From NCBI GenBank assembly GCA_963729995.1, contig CAVSPF010000003.1, positions 744,001-808,000 on the forward strand: DNA of 64,000 bases, in the 5' to 3' direction. Positions within the stretch are counted from its first letter, which is position 1. Each line of letters starts with the position of its first letter. Below, one piece after another: positions 6,698-13,535 of the stretch. The stretch comes from VRUE01 sp963729995. GTDB taxonomy: Bacteria; Actinomycetota; Thermoleophilia; Solirubrobacterales; 70-9. Both the position numbers and the translations under genes were made by a program. The notes below the pieces were generated by a model. It had not been told where the DNA came from and did not search any database. It worked only from the letters and a program-made list of their open reading frames with translations.

Positions 6698-6907
6698 ATG
6701 GCAACCGGCGTGTATGAGCGTCTTGCTACGCGACCCCAGCCGGTCCCCGTGAGTTTCTCCGGCCTCGTCACGCAGGCCAAGGCAGTCGGGGAGGCCCGCC
6801 GAGCAAAGGCTGCCGCCATCGAGGGCGGCAGTGCATCGCTGCGCGACGCCCTTCTTACCCTCTCCGAGGTCGCGGGCCGGCTCGCCGATCGGGGCGCGGA
6901 GGCGTAG
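6698..6907 (+). CDS. small hypothetical protein, weak paralogue of the next gene
   Basis: The 69-residue product contains VSFSGLVTQAKAVGEARRAKAA and ends LRDALLTLSEVAGRLADRGAEA. The protein from the following gene has the same order of features: VSFEGLSEALREVAEAR, LRDGL and AAALADTDAE. The two are likely tandem duplicates. Both are short, Ala-rich and helical with no known motif. The stop at 6905-6907 directly abuts the next ATG. Confidence 0.5.
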   Translation: MATGVYERLATRPQPVPVSFSGLVTQAKAVGEARRAKAAAIEGGSASLRDALLTLSEVAGRLADRGAEA

Positions 6908-7114
6908 ATGCCGGCCACCGCGACACCGCCCGCACCCGCGTCGACCGCCACCGATGCCGTTTCCTTCGAGGGACTGAGCGAGGCCTTGCGCGAGGTCGCC
7001 GAGGCCCGGGTCACCGCTCTGCGCGGAACCCTCGCCGCCGAGCACCGGGTGCGCGATGGGCTGCATCGTGTCGCTGCAACCGCCGCAGCCCTGGCCGACA
7101 CCGACGCTGAGTAG
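6908..7114 (+). CDS. small hypothetical protein, weak paralogue of the previous gene
   Basis: The 68-residue product begins with an Ala/Pro/Thr-rich tail and then shares the VSF-x-GL...EAR...LRD...LAD pattern with the preceding protein. It starts immediately after the previous stop and probably forms a two-gene unit with it. No function can be assigned. Confidence 0.5.
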   Translation: MPATATPPAPASTATDAVSFEGLSEALREVAEARVTALRGTLAAEHRVRDGLHRVAATAAALADTDAE

Positions 7115-7142
7115 CTTCCGGCTTCTCCGCCGCCAGCGGGTG

Positions 7143-7236
7143 TAGGGTTCCTTGTGCTTGGTCTGTAGTCCTTGAGCGCGGAGATCACACTTTCGCTCTA
7201 GCAGCACGAGACGGCCCCGCTTCGGCGGGGCTTTCT
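7143..7236 (+). ncRNA. candidate small RNA with its own promoter and terminator
   Basis: TAGGGT at 7143-7148 resembles the -10 hexamers used elsewhere in this window. A strong terminator hairpin ends near 7236. The roughly 80 bases between contain no open frame of useful length (a GTG at 7154 meets a stop after four codons). This is the layout of a small RNA gene, but no homologue is known to me and the -35 region is weak. Confidence 0.3.
7214..7236 (+). terminator. rho-independent terminator
   Basis: GCCCCGC-TTCG-GCGGGGC forms a 7-bp GC stem with a UUCG tetraloop and is followed by TTTCTT. It closes the upstream transcription unit before the overlapping gene chain that starts at 7316. Confidence 0.8.
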
Positions 7237-7315
7237 TGTGTCCGGTCCGGTCCGTCCGGAGCGGGGGGTAGCTTCAGCGACGTGATCCCCGTAGTCAGAC
7301 TTCAAGGATCGGTCC

Positions 7316-7525
7316 ATGCCCTCCGAGCCGCGTAGCTCCCGCTCGCGCGCCGACGACGTGTGGATCCCCGGCGACAAGGTGCCGCCCGCCGACGGGCCCG
7401 GAGTTGCCGCCCTCAAGCGTCTCGACGAACTTCGCGGACCGGATGCACTCGACCGCGCCGCCGCTGCCCTCAACCAGTCGAAAGCGAAGCGCGAGGAGGA
7501 CCAGGGAGAAGGCGAGGACGAATGA
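7316..7525 (+). CDS. small hypothetical protein, first gene of an overlapping chain
   Basis: The 69-residue product is hydrophilic, with DDVWIPGDKVPPADGPGVAALKRLDELRG in the middle and a highly charged end. The stop overlaps the ATG of the next gene by 4 nt. This is the first of eight consecutive genes linked by ATGA or GTGA overlaps. A TAGCTT hexamer lies 7 nt before a GTG at 7282, which would open a 17-codon leader frame reaching into this gene. Confidence 0.55.
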   Translation: MPSEPRSSRSRADDVWIPGDKVPPADGPGVAALKRLDELRGPDALDRAAAALNQSKAKREEDQGEGEDE

Positions 7526-8079
7526 GCACCCTTGGACCTCGCCGCCAGCTCGAAGCGAACGTCCTCGACGGCCTGCGAGCCGCGTTCGGTTGCGAGGACT
7601 GCGCGTCGAAGGCAGCGCGCGGGCTCGCCGGCTTCGACGCGCACGATCTGGTCGCTGCCTCGAATGCGGCCATCGACCTTTGCCTCGTGGCCGAGGGTGC
7701 AGACGGATACGAGGCGATGTTCGGCGCCGGGGGGGCGCAGCGCGCGCTCGAGGAGGCGCGGGTGACTCTGTCCCGCGTGCTTGACGCTGGCCGCCGTCGA
7801 TGCGAGGAACGGCGCGAAGGCGTCGCGCCCCAGACACGCATCCGGCAGGACCAGCTCGGCCGGTGGACGATCAGCAGAAGGCCAGCGGCCCGGCCCGATC
7901 GACTCGCCAGGCCTCGCGCTCGGCGATCGTCTCCGGCGCATCGCCGCGGCTCCCGACGAGCGACCGGCAGCGGCGACCGCGCAGGGCCTGGAGGCGACCA
8001 ACCTCCAGGTGAATCCAACCCCGGCGATGTAGGCCCTTCCCACCATCGTCGGGGAGTAGCGGAGGGCACGACGGCATGA
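7522..8079 (+). CDS. hypothetical protein, second gene of the chain (C-terminus uncertain)
   Basis: The N-terminal 110 residues (from STLGPRRQLEANVLDGLRAAFGCEDCA to the ARVTLSRVLDAGRRR region) have good codon use and look like a small helical domain with two Cys. After about 7860 this frame becomes Arg/Pro-rich with poor codons, while another forward frame ending at 8032 looks better. Either a frameshift has occurred or the tail is unstructured. The end at 8079 overlaps the next ATG by 4 nt, which supports the frame as written. Function unknown. Confidence 0.45.
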   Translation: MSTLGPRRQLEANVLDGLRAAFGCEDCASKAARGLAGFDAHDLVAASNAAIDLCLVAEGADGYEAMFGAGGAQRALEEARVTLSRVLDAGRRRCEERREGVAPQTRIRQDQLGRWTISRRPAARPDRLARPRARRSSPAHRRGSRRATGSGDRAGPGGDQPPGESNPGDVGPSHHRRGVAEGTTA

Positions 8080-8252
8080 CGGTGCCGGTCGGACTGCCCC
8101 TGGACCCCGTGGGCTTGGCCGCGCTCGCGCCCGTCGACCGAGCGATCGCCCTCGCCAATCTCGGCTTGGACGCCGACCAGCTCTCGGCGGCGGCAGAGGC
8201 GCTCCGCCTGGTCGACGCCGACATCTACCCGCCGGGGGGGGGCGGCCAATGA
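8076..8252 (+). CDS. very small hypothetical protein, third gene of the chain
   Basis: An ATG at 8076 opens a 58-residue frame rich in Ala and Leu (LAALAPVDRAIALANLGLDADQLSAAAEALRLV is its core) ending in a Pro/Gly tail. Both ends overlap neighbours by 4 nt (ATGA at each junction), which is the main evidence that this short frame is real. It looks like a two-helix protein. No function is known. Confidence 0.5.
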   Translation: MTVPVGLPLDPVGLAALAPVDRAIALANLGLDADQLSAAAEALRLVDADIYPPGGGGQ

Positions 8253-8488
8253 GCGGCCACGGGAAGCCCCGGCGCAAGCTGCGCCCGATGGACGTCGGCT
8301 CGAAGAGAGGCCCGAGCGTGCCGCCCTGTGCCTGGTGCGGAATTGCCGGCGGTCGATCGACTCGCGACGTGAACGGCCGCCTCGTTCCGCTCTGCCCGAC
8401 CTGCATTGAGCGGCTGGGAAGCGGGGAGCATCCCTGCGTCCTCAGGGCCCTGGAAAAGCGCTTCCCGGCCGAGGGGGGCGAGTCGTGA
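8249..8488 (+). CDS. small zinc-ribbon protein, fourth gene of the chain
   Basis: The 79-residue product has a CAWCGIAGGRSTRDVNGRLVPLCPTC unit (split here for length) giving two CxxC pairs 20 residues apart, a standard zinc ribbon. The N-terminus is strongly basic. Proteins of this shape are common in actinobacterial phages and integrated elements, where their partners are usually unknown. It overlaps both neighbours by 4 nt. Confidence 0.6.
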   Translation: MSGHGKPRRKLRPMDVGSKRGPSVPPCAWCGIAGGRSTRDVNGRLVPLCPTCIERLGSGEHPCVLRALEKRFPAEGGES

Positions 8489-8640
8489 AGCGTCGCGAGC
8501 GGCCGGTCGAGCCGAACTACGCGAGTGGCGCCGCGAAGGCCCTCTGCCGTGAGAGGCAAATCGAGAGGGCCGAAGCGCAGGCCCCGCCGCCGCGTGAGCG
8601 GAAGGCTGGACGCGGGCGGCCTCAAGGGAGGATCGCGTGA
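8485..8640 (+). CDS. very small basic hypothetical protein, fifth gene of the chain
   Basis: A GTG at 8485 opens a 51-residue frame that is rich in Arg, Glu and Pro and looks disordered. It is supported by GTGA overlaps with the genes on both sides and by fitting exactly between them. No motif is visible. Confidence 0.45.
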   Translation: MKRRERPVEPNYASGAAKALCRERQIERAEAQAPPPRERKAGRGRPQGRIA

Positions 8641-8996
8641 GCGCCCCCGTGAAGCTCAGGGCCGCGGTCTTGCCGGTGAACGCGAACACGTTGCCCTACC
8701 AATTCGGCTCGCCGGTCCGCGAGGCTGCCGAGCCGCTCCGCGAAGCCCTGCGCCGCCAGCTCGACGTCGACTCGCCGCTGCTCGAGGCGCCGGTGCTCGA
8801 GGCGATCGTCGAGCTCGCGTTCGGCGATCGACGGGACCGCAACCCGCGTAACTACGAAATCGTCGCCCGCGAGGCGATCGAGCGCGCTCTCGAGGACGTC
8901 GGGATCAAGGCCGAGCTTCGCCGCGTCGACATGCGGCTGCTGAAGGACCGCAAGCGCCGGCGGTCGACGACGGTCGAGCTGAGGAGTGCCCCGTGA
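8637..8996 (+). CDS. hypothetical protein, sixth gene of the chain
   Basis: The 119-residue product starts at a GTG overlapping the previous stop. It has an N-terminal segment VKLRAAVLPVNANTLPYQFGSPV, two acidic helices (REALRRQLDVDSPLLEAPVLEAIVELAFG) and a basic C-terminus. No known family is evident. It overlaps the next gene by 4 nt. Confidence 0.5.
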   Translation: MSAPVKLRAAVLPVNANTLPYQFGSPVREAAEPLREALRRQLDVDSPLLEAPVLEAIVELAFGDRRDRNPRNYEIVAREAIERALEDVGIKAELRRVDMRLLKDRKRRRSTTVELRSAP

Positions 8997-9367
8997 GCGC
9001 CGCGAGGCCGACCACCGCTGGCGAGCACTGGCTGAGTCGCCAGCTCGACGACCTTCGGGCCGACCTTCGAGCCGGGATGGCGGCGCTACAGGCCGAGGTC
9101 GCGGATCTCCGTGCCGACCTCCAGATTGAGAGCGACCGCCGGCAGCTCGGCCCGATTACCCCCGAGCAGATCGACCAGGCGCGCGAGTTCATCGAGGGCC
9201 ACCCCGAGCTGGTCCGGCGCTCGAAACTTCTCCGGTCGTTGGGCGAACGGCGACAGCCGCGCTGGAGCACGATTGAAAAGGATCTGCGCGGGCACCCAGA
9301 TGCGCTGCGGGCGGTGCTGGACGGGGAGGGCGGCGTGTCCGGCGGCCGGACGGAGGAGAACTCGTGA
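8993..9367 (+). CDS. hypothetical protein with short coiled coil, seventh gene of the chain
   Basis: The 124-residue product has a probable coiled coil at residues 15-45 (LDDLRADLRAGMAALQAEVADLRADL) and a helical region around EQIDQAREFIEGHPELVRR. It begins with GTG in a GTGA overlap and ends in another. There is no catalytic motif. Confidence 0.5.
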   Translation: MSAARPTTAGEHWLSRQLDDLRADLRAGMAALQAEVADLRADLQIESDRRQLGPITPEQIDQAREFIEGHPELVRRSKLLRSLGERRQPRWSTIEKDLRGHPDALRAVLDGEGGVSGGRTEENS

Positions 9368-9642
9368 GCCCCGACGCCCTCAGAAAAGCGGCCCAGCGCC
9401 TCGCCGCCAGCTCTTGCGAGGCTCAGGGCCTCGACGTGCAGATCACCGATCCGGTCCTGATCGGCAAGGTCGCCGCGACGCTGAAGGCCGGCTCAGGCCG
9501 TCCAAGTGGGCTCGACCCGATCGGGGTCGAAGGCGTTGCGGCCACGAACGGCGGGGCCGATCGCGACGTACTCGAGGACGGAGGCCAGGATCGTCCGTTG
9601 GCGACTGAGCCCCAACCCACTCCACGAATCGCGGAGGGCTGA
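9364..9642 (+). CDS. small hypothetical protein, last gene of the chain, antisense to the integrase end
   Basis: The first 43 residues (SPDALRKAAQRLAASSCEAQG...DPVLIGKVAATLKAG) resemble short helical proteins found in actinobacterial integrative elements. From 9493 onward the frame runs opposite to the integrase coding sequence, so its last 49 residues are probably shaped by the integrase codons. The two genes converge and overlap by 150 bases. The GTG start overlaps the previous stop by 4 nt. Confidence 0.45.
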   Translation: MSPDALRKAAQRLAASSCEAQGLDVQITDPVLIGKVAATLKAGSGRPSGLDPIGVEGVAATNGGADRDVLEDGGQDRPLATEPQPTPRIAEG

Positions 9643-10893
9643 GCCGTGGCCGGCAAACTCGGCTATCGCGGTCGTCCCGTTGCTTCGCCTCAGGTCGCGT
9701 TCGCCCTGGCGCAGTCGCGCTTCGATCGGCTCCCGCGCCGCCATCCACTCGGTGACCCCGATCCTTTGGTCGGCGTAGACCTTCGCCAGCTCCTCGAGCT
9801 GCTCGTTGGCTCCGTCGATCGTCCGCTGATGGATGTCCTCCCGATCCCCCTCGCGAGCGGCAAGAGCGCGGGAGAGCGCCGGGCCTTCGAGCCGTTGCAG
9901 CACTGTCTCCACCACCAGAGCCTCGAGGTCGTCGGAGAGGATCGCGATCTTGCCGCAGCTCTTTTCGGACCCCGGCCGGTGGACGCAGACATAGCGGCGG
10001 CGCTTGTCGGACCGTGGGCGCGAAGTCAGCGGCTCCCCGCAACGGCCGCAGACGAGCATCCCGGCGAGCAGGTAGCGCCGGACCCGCTCGTTTTTGCGCC
10101 GGGTCGGGTCGGAGAGAACGGCCCGCAGCCGGTCGCTCTTGTTGGCCTCGATGATCGCCGGCCACTCGGCGTCAGCGACGATCGCGCCCCGGTGTTCACG
10201 GCGACCGCTGATCCGAGCCGACTTGAGCATTCGGGTCAGCACCCGCGGCTGCCAGGTCCGGCCAGTCGTCGTCTTGACGCCCCGCTTGTTGAGGTCGAGA
10301 CAGAGCGACCGCACGCTCTCGCCCGCAAGCACCCGGTCGGCGAGTTCGATCACCACGGCAGCCTCGGCGGCGCGGATGGTCTTGAAATCCTTCTCAAAGC
10401 CGAAGGGCCGCGTTCCGCCCCCGGCGATCTTGCCCTTCTCGGCGAGTTCGAGATGCTTGCGCTTGATCCGGCGGCTCTTGTCCCCCGACTCCTTGAGCGC
10501 GACGGTGGCCTTGATTTCCAGCATCATGCGCCCGTCGGTACTGCTCAGGTCGACGTCGCCCGTGATTTGCGCGAACGTGGTCACCGCTGCCCGCTCGCAG
10601 ACGTCCAGGAACTCCTGAAGGTCGCGCGGCTGGCGGTAGAAGCGGTCGGAGTCGTAGACGACAACGGCGTCGATCGCGCCGCTCGCGATGTCGTCGAGCA
10701 AGCGCCGGAAATCTTTGCGGACGACGGTGTGCTTCCAGGCGCTCTTGTCGTTGTCGTTGTACTCGGCGGCTGCCGGCCAGCCCCGACTCTTGACCAGCTT
10801 CCGGCAGTCCGCGAGCTGGCGCTTGACCCCCTTCGCCTCCTCCTCGCGATCGTCGCTGATCCGGACGTAGATCCCCGGGTTCTTCGGCTTCAC
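9493..10893 (-). CDS. int: large serine integrase
   Basis: The 466-residue product has the serine recombinase catalytic domain at the N-terminus, with the nucleophile Ser13 in GIYVRISDD and the conserved AVVVYDSDRFYRQPRDL. A recombinase domain follows (GGGTRPFGFEKD...TWQPRVLTRMLKSARISG), then a zinc ribbon (CGRCGEPL...RYVC...SCGK) and a coiled-coil motif. Such enzymes integrate phages and conjugative elements between attP and attB without a host partner. The GTG at 10893 is chosen because the frame upstream enters chromosomal comM sequence. The gene sits at the very edge of the element, as expected. Confidence 0.93.
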   Translation of the reverse strand: MKPKNPGIYVRISDDREEEAKGVKRQLADCRKLVKSRGWPAAAEYNDNDKSAWKHTVVRKDFRRLLDDIASGAIDAVVVYDSDRFYRQPRDLQEFLDVCERAAVTTFAQITGDVDLSSTDGRMMLEIKATVALKESGDKSRRIKRKHLELAEKGKIAGGGTRPFGFEKDFKTIRAAEAAVVIELADRVLAGESVRSLCLDLNKRGVKTTTGRTWQPRVLTRMLKSARISGRREHRGAIVADAEWPAIIEANKSDRLRAVLSDPTRRKNERVRRYLLAGMLVCGRCGEPLTSRPRSDKRRRYVCVHRPGSEKSCGKIAILSDDLEALVVETVLQRLEGPALSRALAAREGDREDIHQRTIDGANEQLEELAKVYADQRIGVTEWMAAREPIEARLRQGERDLRRSNGTTAIAEFAGHGSALRDSWSGLGLSRQRTILASVLEYVAIGPAVRGRNAFDPDRVEPTWTA

Positions 10894-10932
10894 GTCAAGG
10901 AACCTAGCAGGACACTGAGACACCGCGGTGTC
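10894..10932. other. right attachment junction of the integrated element
   Basis: Homology to ComM resumes at the His codon at 10921 (HRGVLFLDELCEF), while everything to the left belongs to the integrase gene and its upstream bases. The crossover therefore lies within about 10905-10925. A 14-bp perfect palindrome GACACCGCGGTGTC (10919-10932) spans the junction. The matching left junction is outside the window, so the core sequence cannot be defined. Confidence 0.65.
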
Positions 10933-11532
10933 CTCTTCCTCGACGAGCTCTGTGAGTTCCGCCGCGACACGCTGGAGGCGCTGCGAGCCCCACTCGAGAA
11001 CGGCTGGGTCTCCATCGCCCGCGCCGGCGGGGGGCGGAGGCTGCCCTGCCGCTTCATGCTCGTCGCAGCGTCCAACCCCTGCCCCTGCGGGCGTGGGGAG
11101 GCCGACTCGGAGTGCAGCTGCGCGCCGCTCGCGGTGCGTCGCTACCAGGGACGTTTGAGCGGGGCGCTGGCCGACCGGATCGACATCCTGGTGGCGATTC
11201 GGCAGCCGAGCGCCGAGGAGATCGGAGGCGCGCCCGGCGAGCCCTCGGTGGCGGTGCGTGCGCGGGTGACGGCGGCACGGGAACGGCAGGAGCACCGCCT
11301 TGGCCGGGGCAGGTGCAACGCCGAGATGACGCCGGCTGAGGCGCGCGAGGGCGTGCTCAGCGAGCATGCGGCGGTTCTTCTTGCCGAGTCCTACGCGCGA
11401 CGGCGCCTGAGCGGCCGCGCCCATGATCGGGTGCTGCGCCTCGCTCGCACCGTGGCCGACCTGGCCGGCGACGAAACGATCGAACGCGACCAGATGGCGC
11501 AGGCGCTTCAGCTGCGGATGCGGGATCCATGA
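10921..11532 (+). pseudogene. comM: comM 3' part, gene split by the element
   Basis: The frame encodes the last 203 residues of a YifB/ComM-type AAA+ helicase. It shows the Walker B segment GVLFLDELCEF, the sensor-1-like LVAASNPCPCG, the Cys-rich CGRGEADSECSC, and the Mg-chelatase C-terminal domain ending RDQMAQALQLRMRDP. ComM drives branch migration during natural transformation and is normally about 500 residues. The first 300 or so residues with Walker A are missing because the element is inserted. The stop overlaps the dprA ATG by 4 nt, so this end is the native operon. No start or promoter is evident here. Confidence 0.88.
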
Positions 11533-12668
11533 GCGCCGAGCCGCAGGCCTGCCCGGACTGCCTGCGCCGCTCGCGGCTGCTGGCCCAGCTGGCTCCCTAC
11601 ATCGAGAAAGTCGCCACCGGCAGCCCCGGGTCCCGCTCGCCGGAACTGCTGCGCCTCCCCAACGAGGACCTGGCGGCGGTGACGGCGCCAAAGGTTGCGG
11701 CGACGATTCTGGGGCAGGTGGCGGCCGTGCCGGACCGGCTCCTCCGGGACGAGCTGGTCGCCGCGGGGTGCTGGGGATGCTGCCGCCACGATCCCCTCTA
11801 TCCGGCCGCGTTGTGCGACGCTCCGGACGCGCCCTGGGCGCTGATCGGCAGGGGGGACGCGGGGCTTCTCGTGGATCTTCGGCCCGAGAGCGCCGTCACC
11901 GTGGTGGGCGCGCGGCGCGCAAGCGCCTATGGCCGCGAGGTGGCTCGCACGCTGGGGCGCGAGCTGGCGGGGGCGGGGCTGGTCGTGGTGAGCGGCCTCG
12001 CGTTCGGCATCGACGCGTCCGCGCATCGCGGCGCGCTGGAGACCGGCCTCACCTTTGCCGTGCTCGGCTGCGGCGCCGATGTCGCCTATCCGGCGTCGCA
12101 CCGGTCCCTGTGGCGGCGGATCTGCGAGCGCGGCCTCGTCCTCTCCGAGCTGCCGCCCGGGACCGGCGCCTGGCGCTGGACCTTCCCCGCCCGGAACCGC
12201 ATCATGGCGGCGCTTGCCGGGATGACGGTCGTGGTCGAGGCGGCCGGGCGCTCGGGCTCGCTGATCACCGCCGACCTGGCGGCCGACCTGGGCCGCGACC
12301 TCGGGGCGGTTCCGGGGCCGGTCGACTCGCGCTGCTCGGTAGGACCCAACAACCTTCTTGCCGGTGGCGCCTGCGTGGTGCGCGACGCGCAGGACGTGCT
12401 CGACGCGATGCTCGGCCCCGGCGCGCAGCGAATCGAGCGAGCTGGCCCGCGGCTCGAGCCGGATCAGCACAGCGTCCTGGCGGCGCTGGAGCGAGGCGCG
12501 GCGACGTGCGATGCGATTGCTGCCGGCGTCGGCCTCTCCGGCGCCGAGGTCGCCGCGGCGCTCGCCGGCCTCGAGGCGCTCGGCTATGTCTCCTGCTCGA
12601 TGATGGGCGTCTACTCCCGCACTCTCCTCCAGCCTCCGTCGTGCGACGCCTTTCGCGTGCGTGGATGA
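11529..12668 (+). CDS. dprA: DNA-processing protein DprA
   Basis: The 379-residue product has the DprA Rossmann-like domain: VVGARRASAYGREVARTLGREL, VVSGLAFGIDASAHRGALE, AVLGCGADVAYPASH, FPARNRIMAALAGMTVVVEA and GSLITADLA. The C-terminal winged helix is also present (SVLAALERGAATCDAIAAGVGLSGAEV). DprA binds incoming single-stranded DNA and loads RecA during transformation. A Cys-rich N-terminal extension (CPDCLRRS) is slightly unusual. It overlaps comM by 4 nt, so insertion of the element upstream separates dprA from the original operon promoter. Confidence 0.94.
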   Translation: MSAEPQACPDCLRRSRLLAQLAPYIEKVATGSPGSRSPELLRLPNEDLAAVTAPKVAATILGQVAAVPDRLLRDELVAAGCWGCCRHDPLYPAALCDAPDAPWALIGRGDAGLLVDLRPESAVTVVGARRASAYGREVARTLGRELAGAGLVVVSGLAFGIDASAHRGALETGLTFAVLGCGADVAYPASHRSLWRRICERGLVLSELPPGTGAWRWTFPARNRIMAALAGMTVVVEAAGRSGSLITADLAADLGRDLGAVPGPVDSRCSVGPNNLLAGGACVVRDAQDVLDAMLGPGAQRIERAGPRLEPDQHSVLAALERGAATCDAIAAGVGLSGAEVAAALAGLEALGYVSCSMMGVYSRTLLQPPSCDAFRVRG

Positions 12669-12682
12669 CCCGAATCAAGTCT

Positions 12683-12700
12683 CTAGTGTCAGGACACTAG
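12683..12700. promoter_or_regulatory. perfect palindromic operator upstream of thiD
   Basis: CTAGTGTC-AG-GACACTAG has two perfect 8-bp arms. It overlaps the -10 hexamer TAGGCT (12698-12703) that would drive thiD, so a bound dimer would block that promoter. The regulator is not identified. Confidence 0.6.
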
Positions 12701-12703
12701 GCT
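12698..12703 (+). promoter_or_regulatory. -10 hexamer of a leaderless thiD promoter
   Basis: TAGGCT is followed by exactly 7 nt and then the GTG start of thiD at 12711. Confidence 0.5.
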
Positions 12704-12710
12704 GCGGGTC

Positions 12711-13526
12711 GTGAGTCGCCAGCGAATTCCAGCCGTCCTCTCGATTGCCGGATCCGACTCCGGCGGTGGAGCCGGAATTCAGGCAGACCTGAAGGCCTTC
12801 GCCCGCTGCGGGGTGCACGGGATGACCGCGATCACCGCGATCACCGCGCAGAACACGGTTGGCGTGAGCGCCGTCGAGGCGGTTTCGCCGGCGACGATCG
12901 TGGCCCAGGTGCGGGCGGTCGCCGAGGACATCGGCGTCGACGCGGTCAAGGTCGGGATGCTGGGGACGGTGGAGGCCGTCGACGCCGTGGTCGAGGCTCT
13001 GGGGCTGGTCGGCGAGGCCCCGGTCGTCGTCGATCCGGTGATGGTTGCCGAGAGCGGCGCGTCCCTGCTCGACGCCGGGGCGCAGGAAGCGCTGGTCGTG
13101 CGGCTGCTGCCGCTGGCCACCGTGGTTACCCCGAACATCCCCGAGGCGCGGGCGCTGACCGGAGCGGGGGAGGGGCACTCGCAGGAGGACCTCGCGCGTG
13201 AGGTGCTGGCCCTGGGGTCGAAAGCAGTCGTCGTCACCGGTGGCCACAGCGACGCCGTGGTCGATGTCTTTTTCGACGGACGCGAAATGGTCGCGATCGA
13301 GGGCGAGCGCCATCCCGACGGCGCTTCCCACGGCTCCGGCTGCACCCACTCCTCGGCGCTCGCCGCCTTCCTCGCCCGCGGCGAAACGCCGCTGGAGGCG
13401 GCTCGCAAGGCACGCGAGGTCGCCTCTGCTGCCGTCGCCGCCGGGCTGCGCGAGGTCGGGGTGGGCCCGGGCCCCGTTGACGTCTTCGACCTTGGCGGCG
13501 AGGCGCGCGCCGACGCCGGGCACTAG
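12711..13526 (+). CDS. thiD: hydroxymethylpyrimidine/phosphomethylpyrimidine kinase ThiD
   Basis: The 271-residue ribokinase-fold protein has the substrate loop SIAGSDSGGGAGIQADLKAF, the GMLGTVE and VVDPVMVAESGASLLD segments, and the anion-hole/catalytic motif HGSGCTHSSALAAFLARG near the C-terminus. It phosphorylates HMP and HMP-P in thiamine biosynthesis. The GTG start directly follows a TAGGCT hexamer by 7 nt. The promoter carries a palindromic operator rather than a visible TPP riboswitch. Its length is normal for the single-domain enzyme. Confidence 0.95.
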   Translation: MSRQRIPAVLSIAGSDSGGGAGIQADLKAFARCGVHGMTAITAITAQNTVGVSAVEAVSPATIVAQVRAVAEDIGVDAVKVGMLGTVEAVDAVVEALGLVGEAPVVVDPVMVAESGASLLDAGAQEALVVRLLPLATVVTPNIPEARALTGAGEGHSQEDLAREVLALGSKAVVVTGGHSDAVVDVFFDGREMVAIEGERHPDGASHGSGCTHSSALAAFLARGETPLEAARKAREVASAAVAAGLREVGVGPGPVDVFDLGGEARADAGH

Positions 13527-13529
13527 ATT
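13524..13529 (+). promoter_or_regulatory. -10 hexamer of a leaderless ilvD promoter
   Basis: TAGATT overlaps the thiD stop codon and lies 6 nt before the ilvD ATG at 13536. Confidence 0.45.
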
Positions 13530-13535
13530 CAGGCC

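Noticed and set aside
9646..11532. One long forward open frame of 628 codons across the integrase and comM regions
   Set aside because: The first 420 codons are antisense to the integrase with poor residue composition. Only the part after 10920 matches a real protein (ComM).
10891..11691. N-terminal extension of the integrase reading into comM and dprA on the minus strand
   Set aside because: The extension is antisense to conserved comM and dprA coding sequence and precedes the catalytic serine domain by far too many residues. GTG 10893 gives the normal N-terminus.
12698..12711. TPP riboswitch at thiD
   Set aside because: Only about 40 bases separate dprA from thiD, and no CTGAGA-type thi-box sequence is present in that gap.
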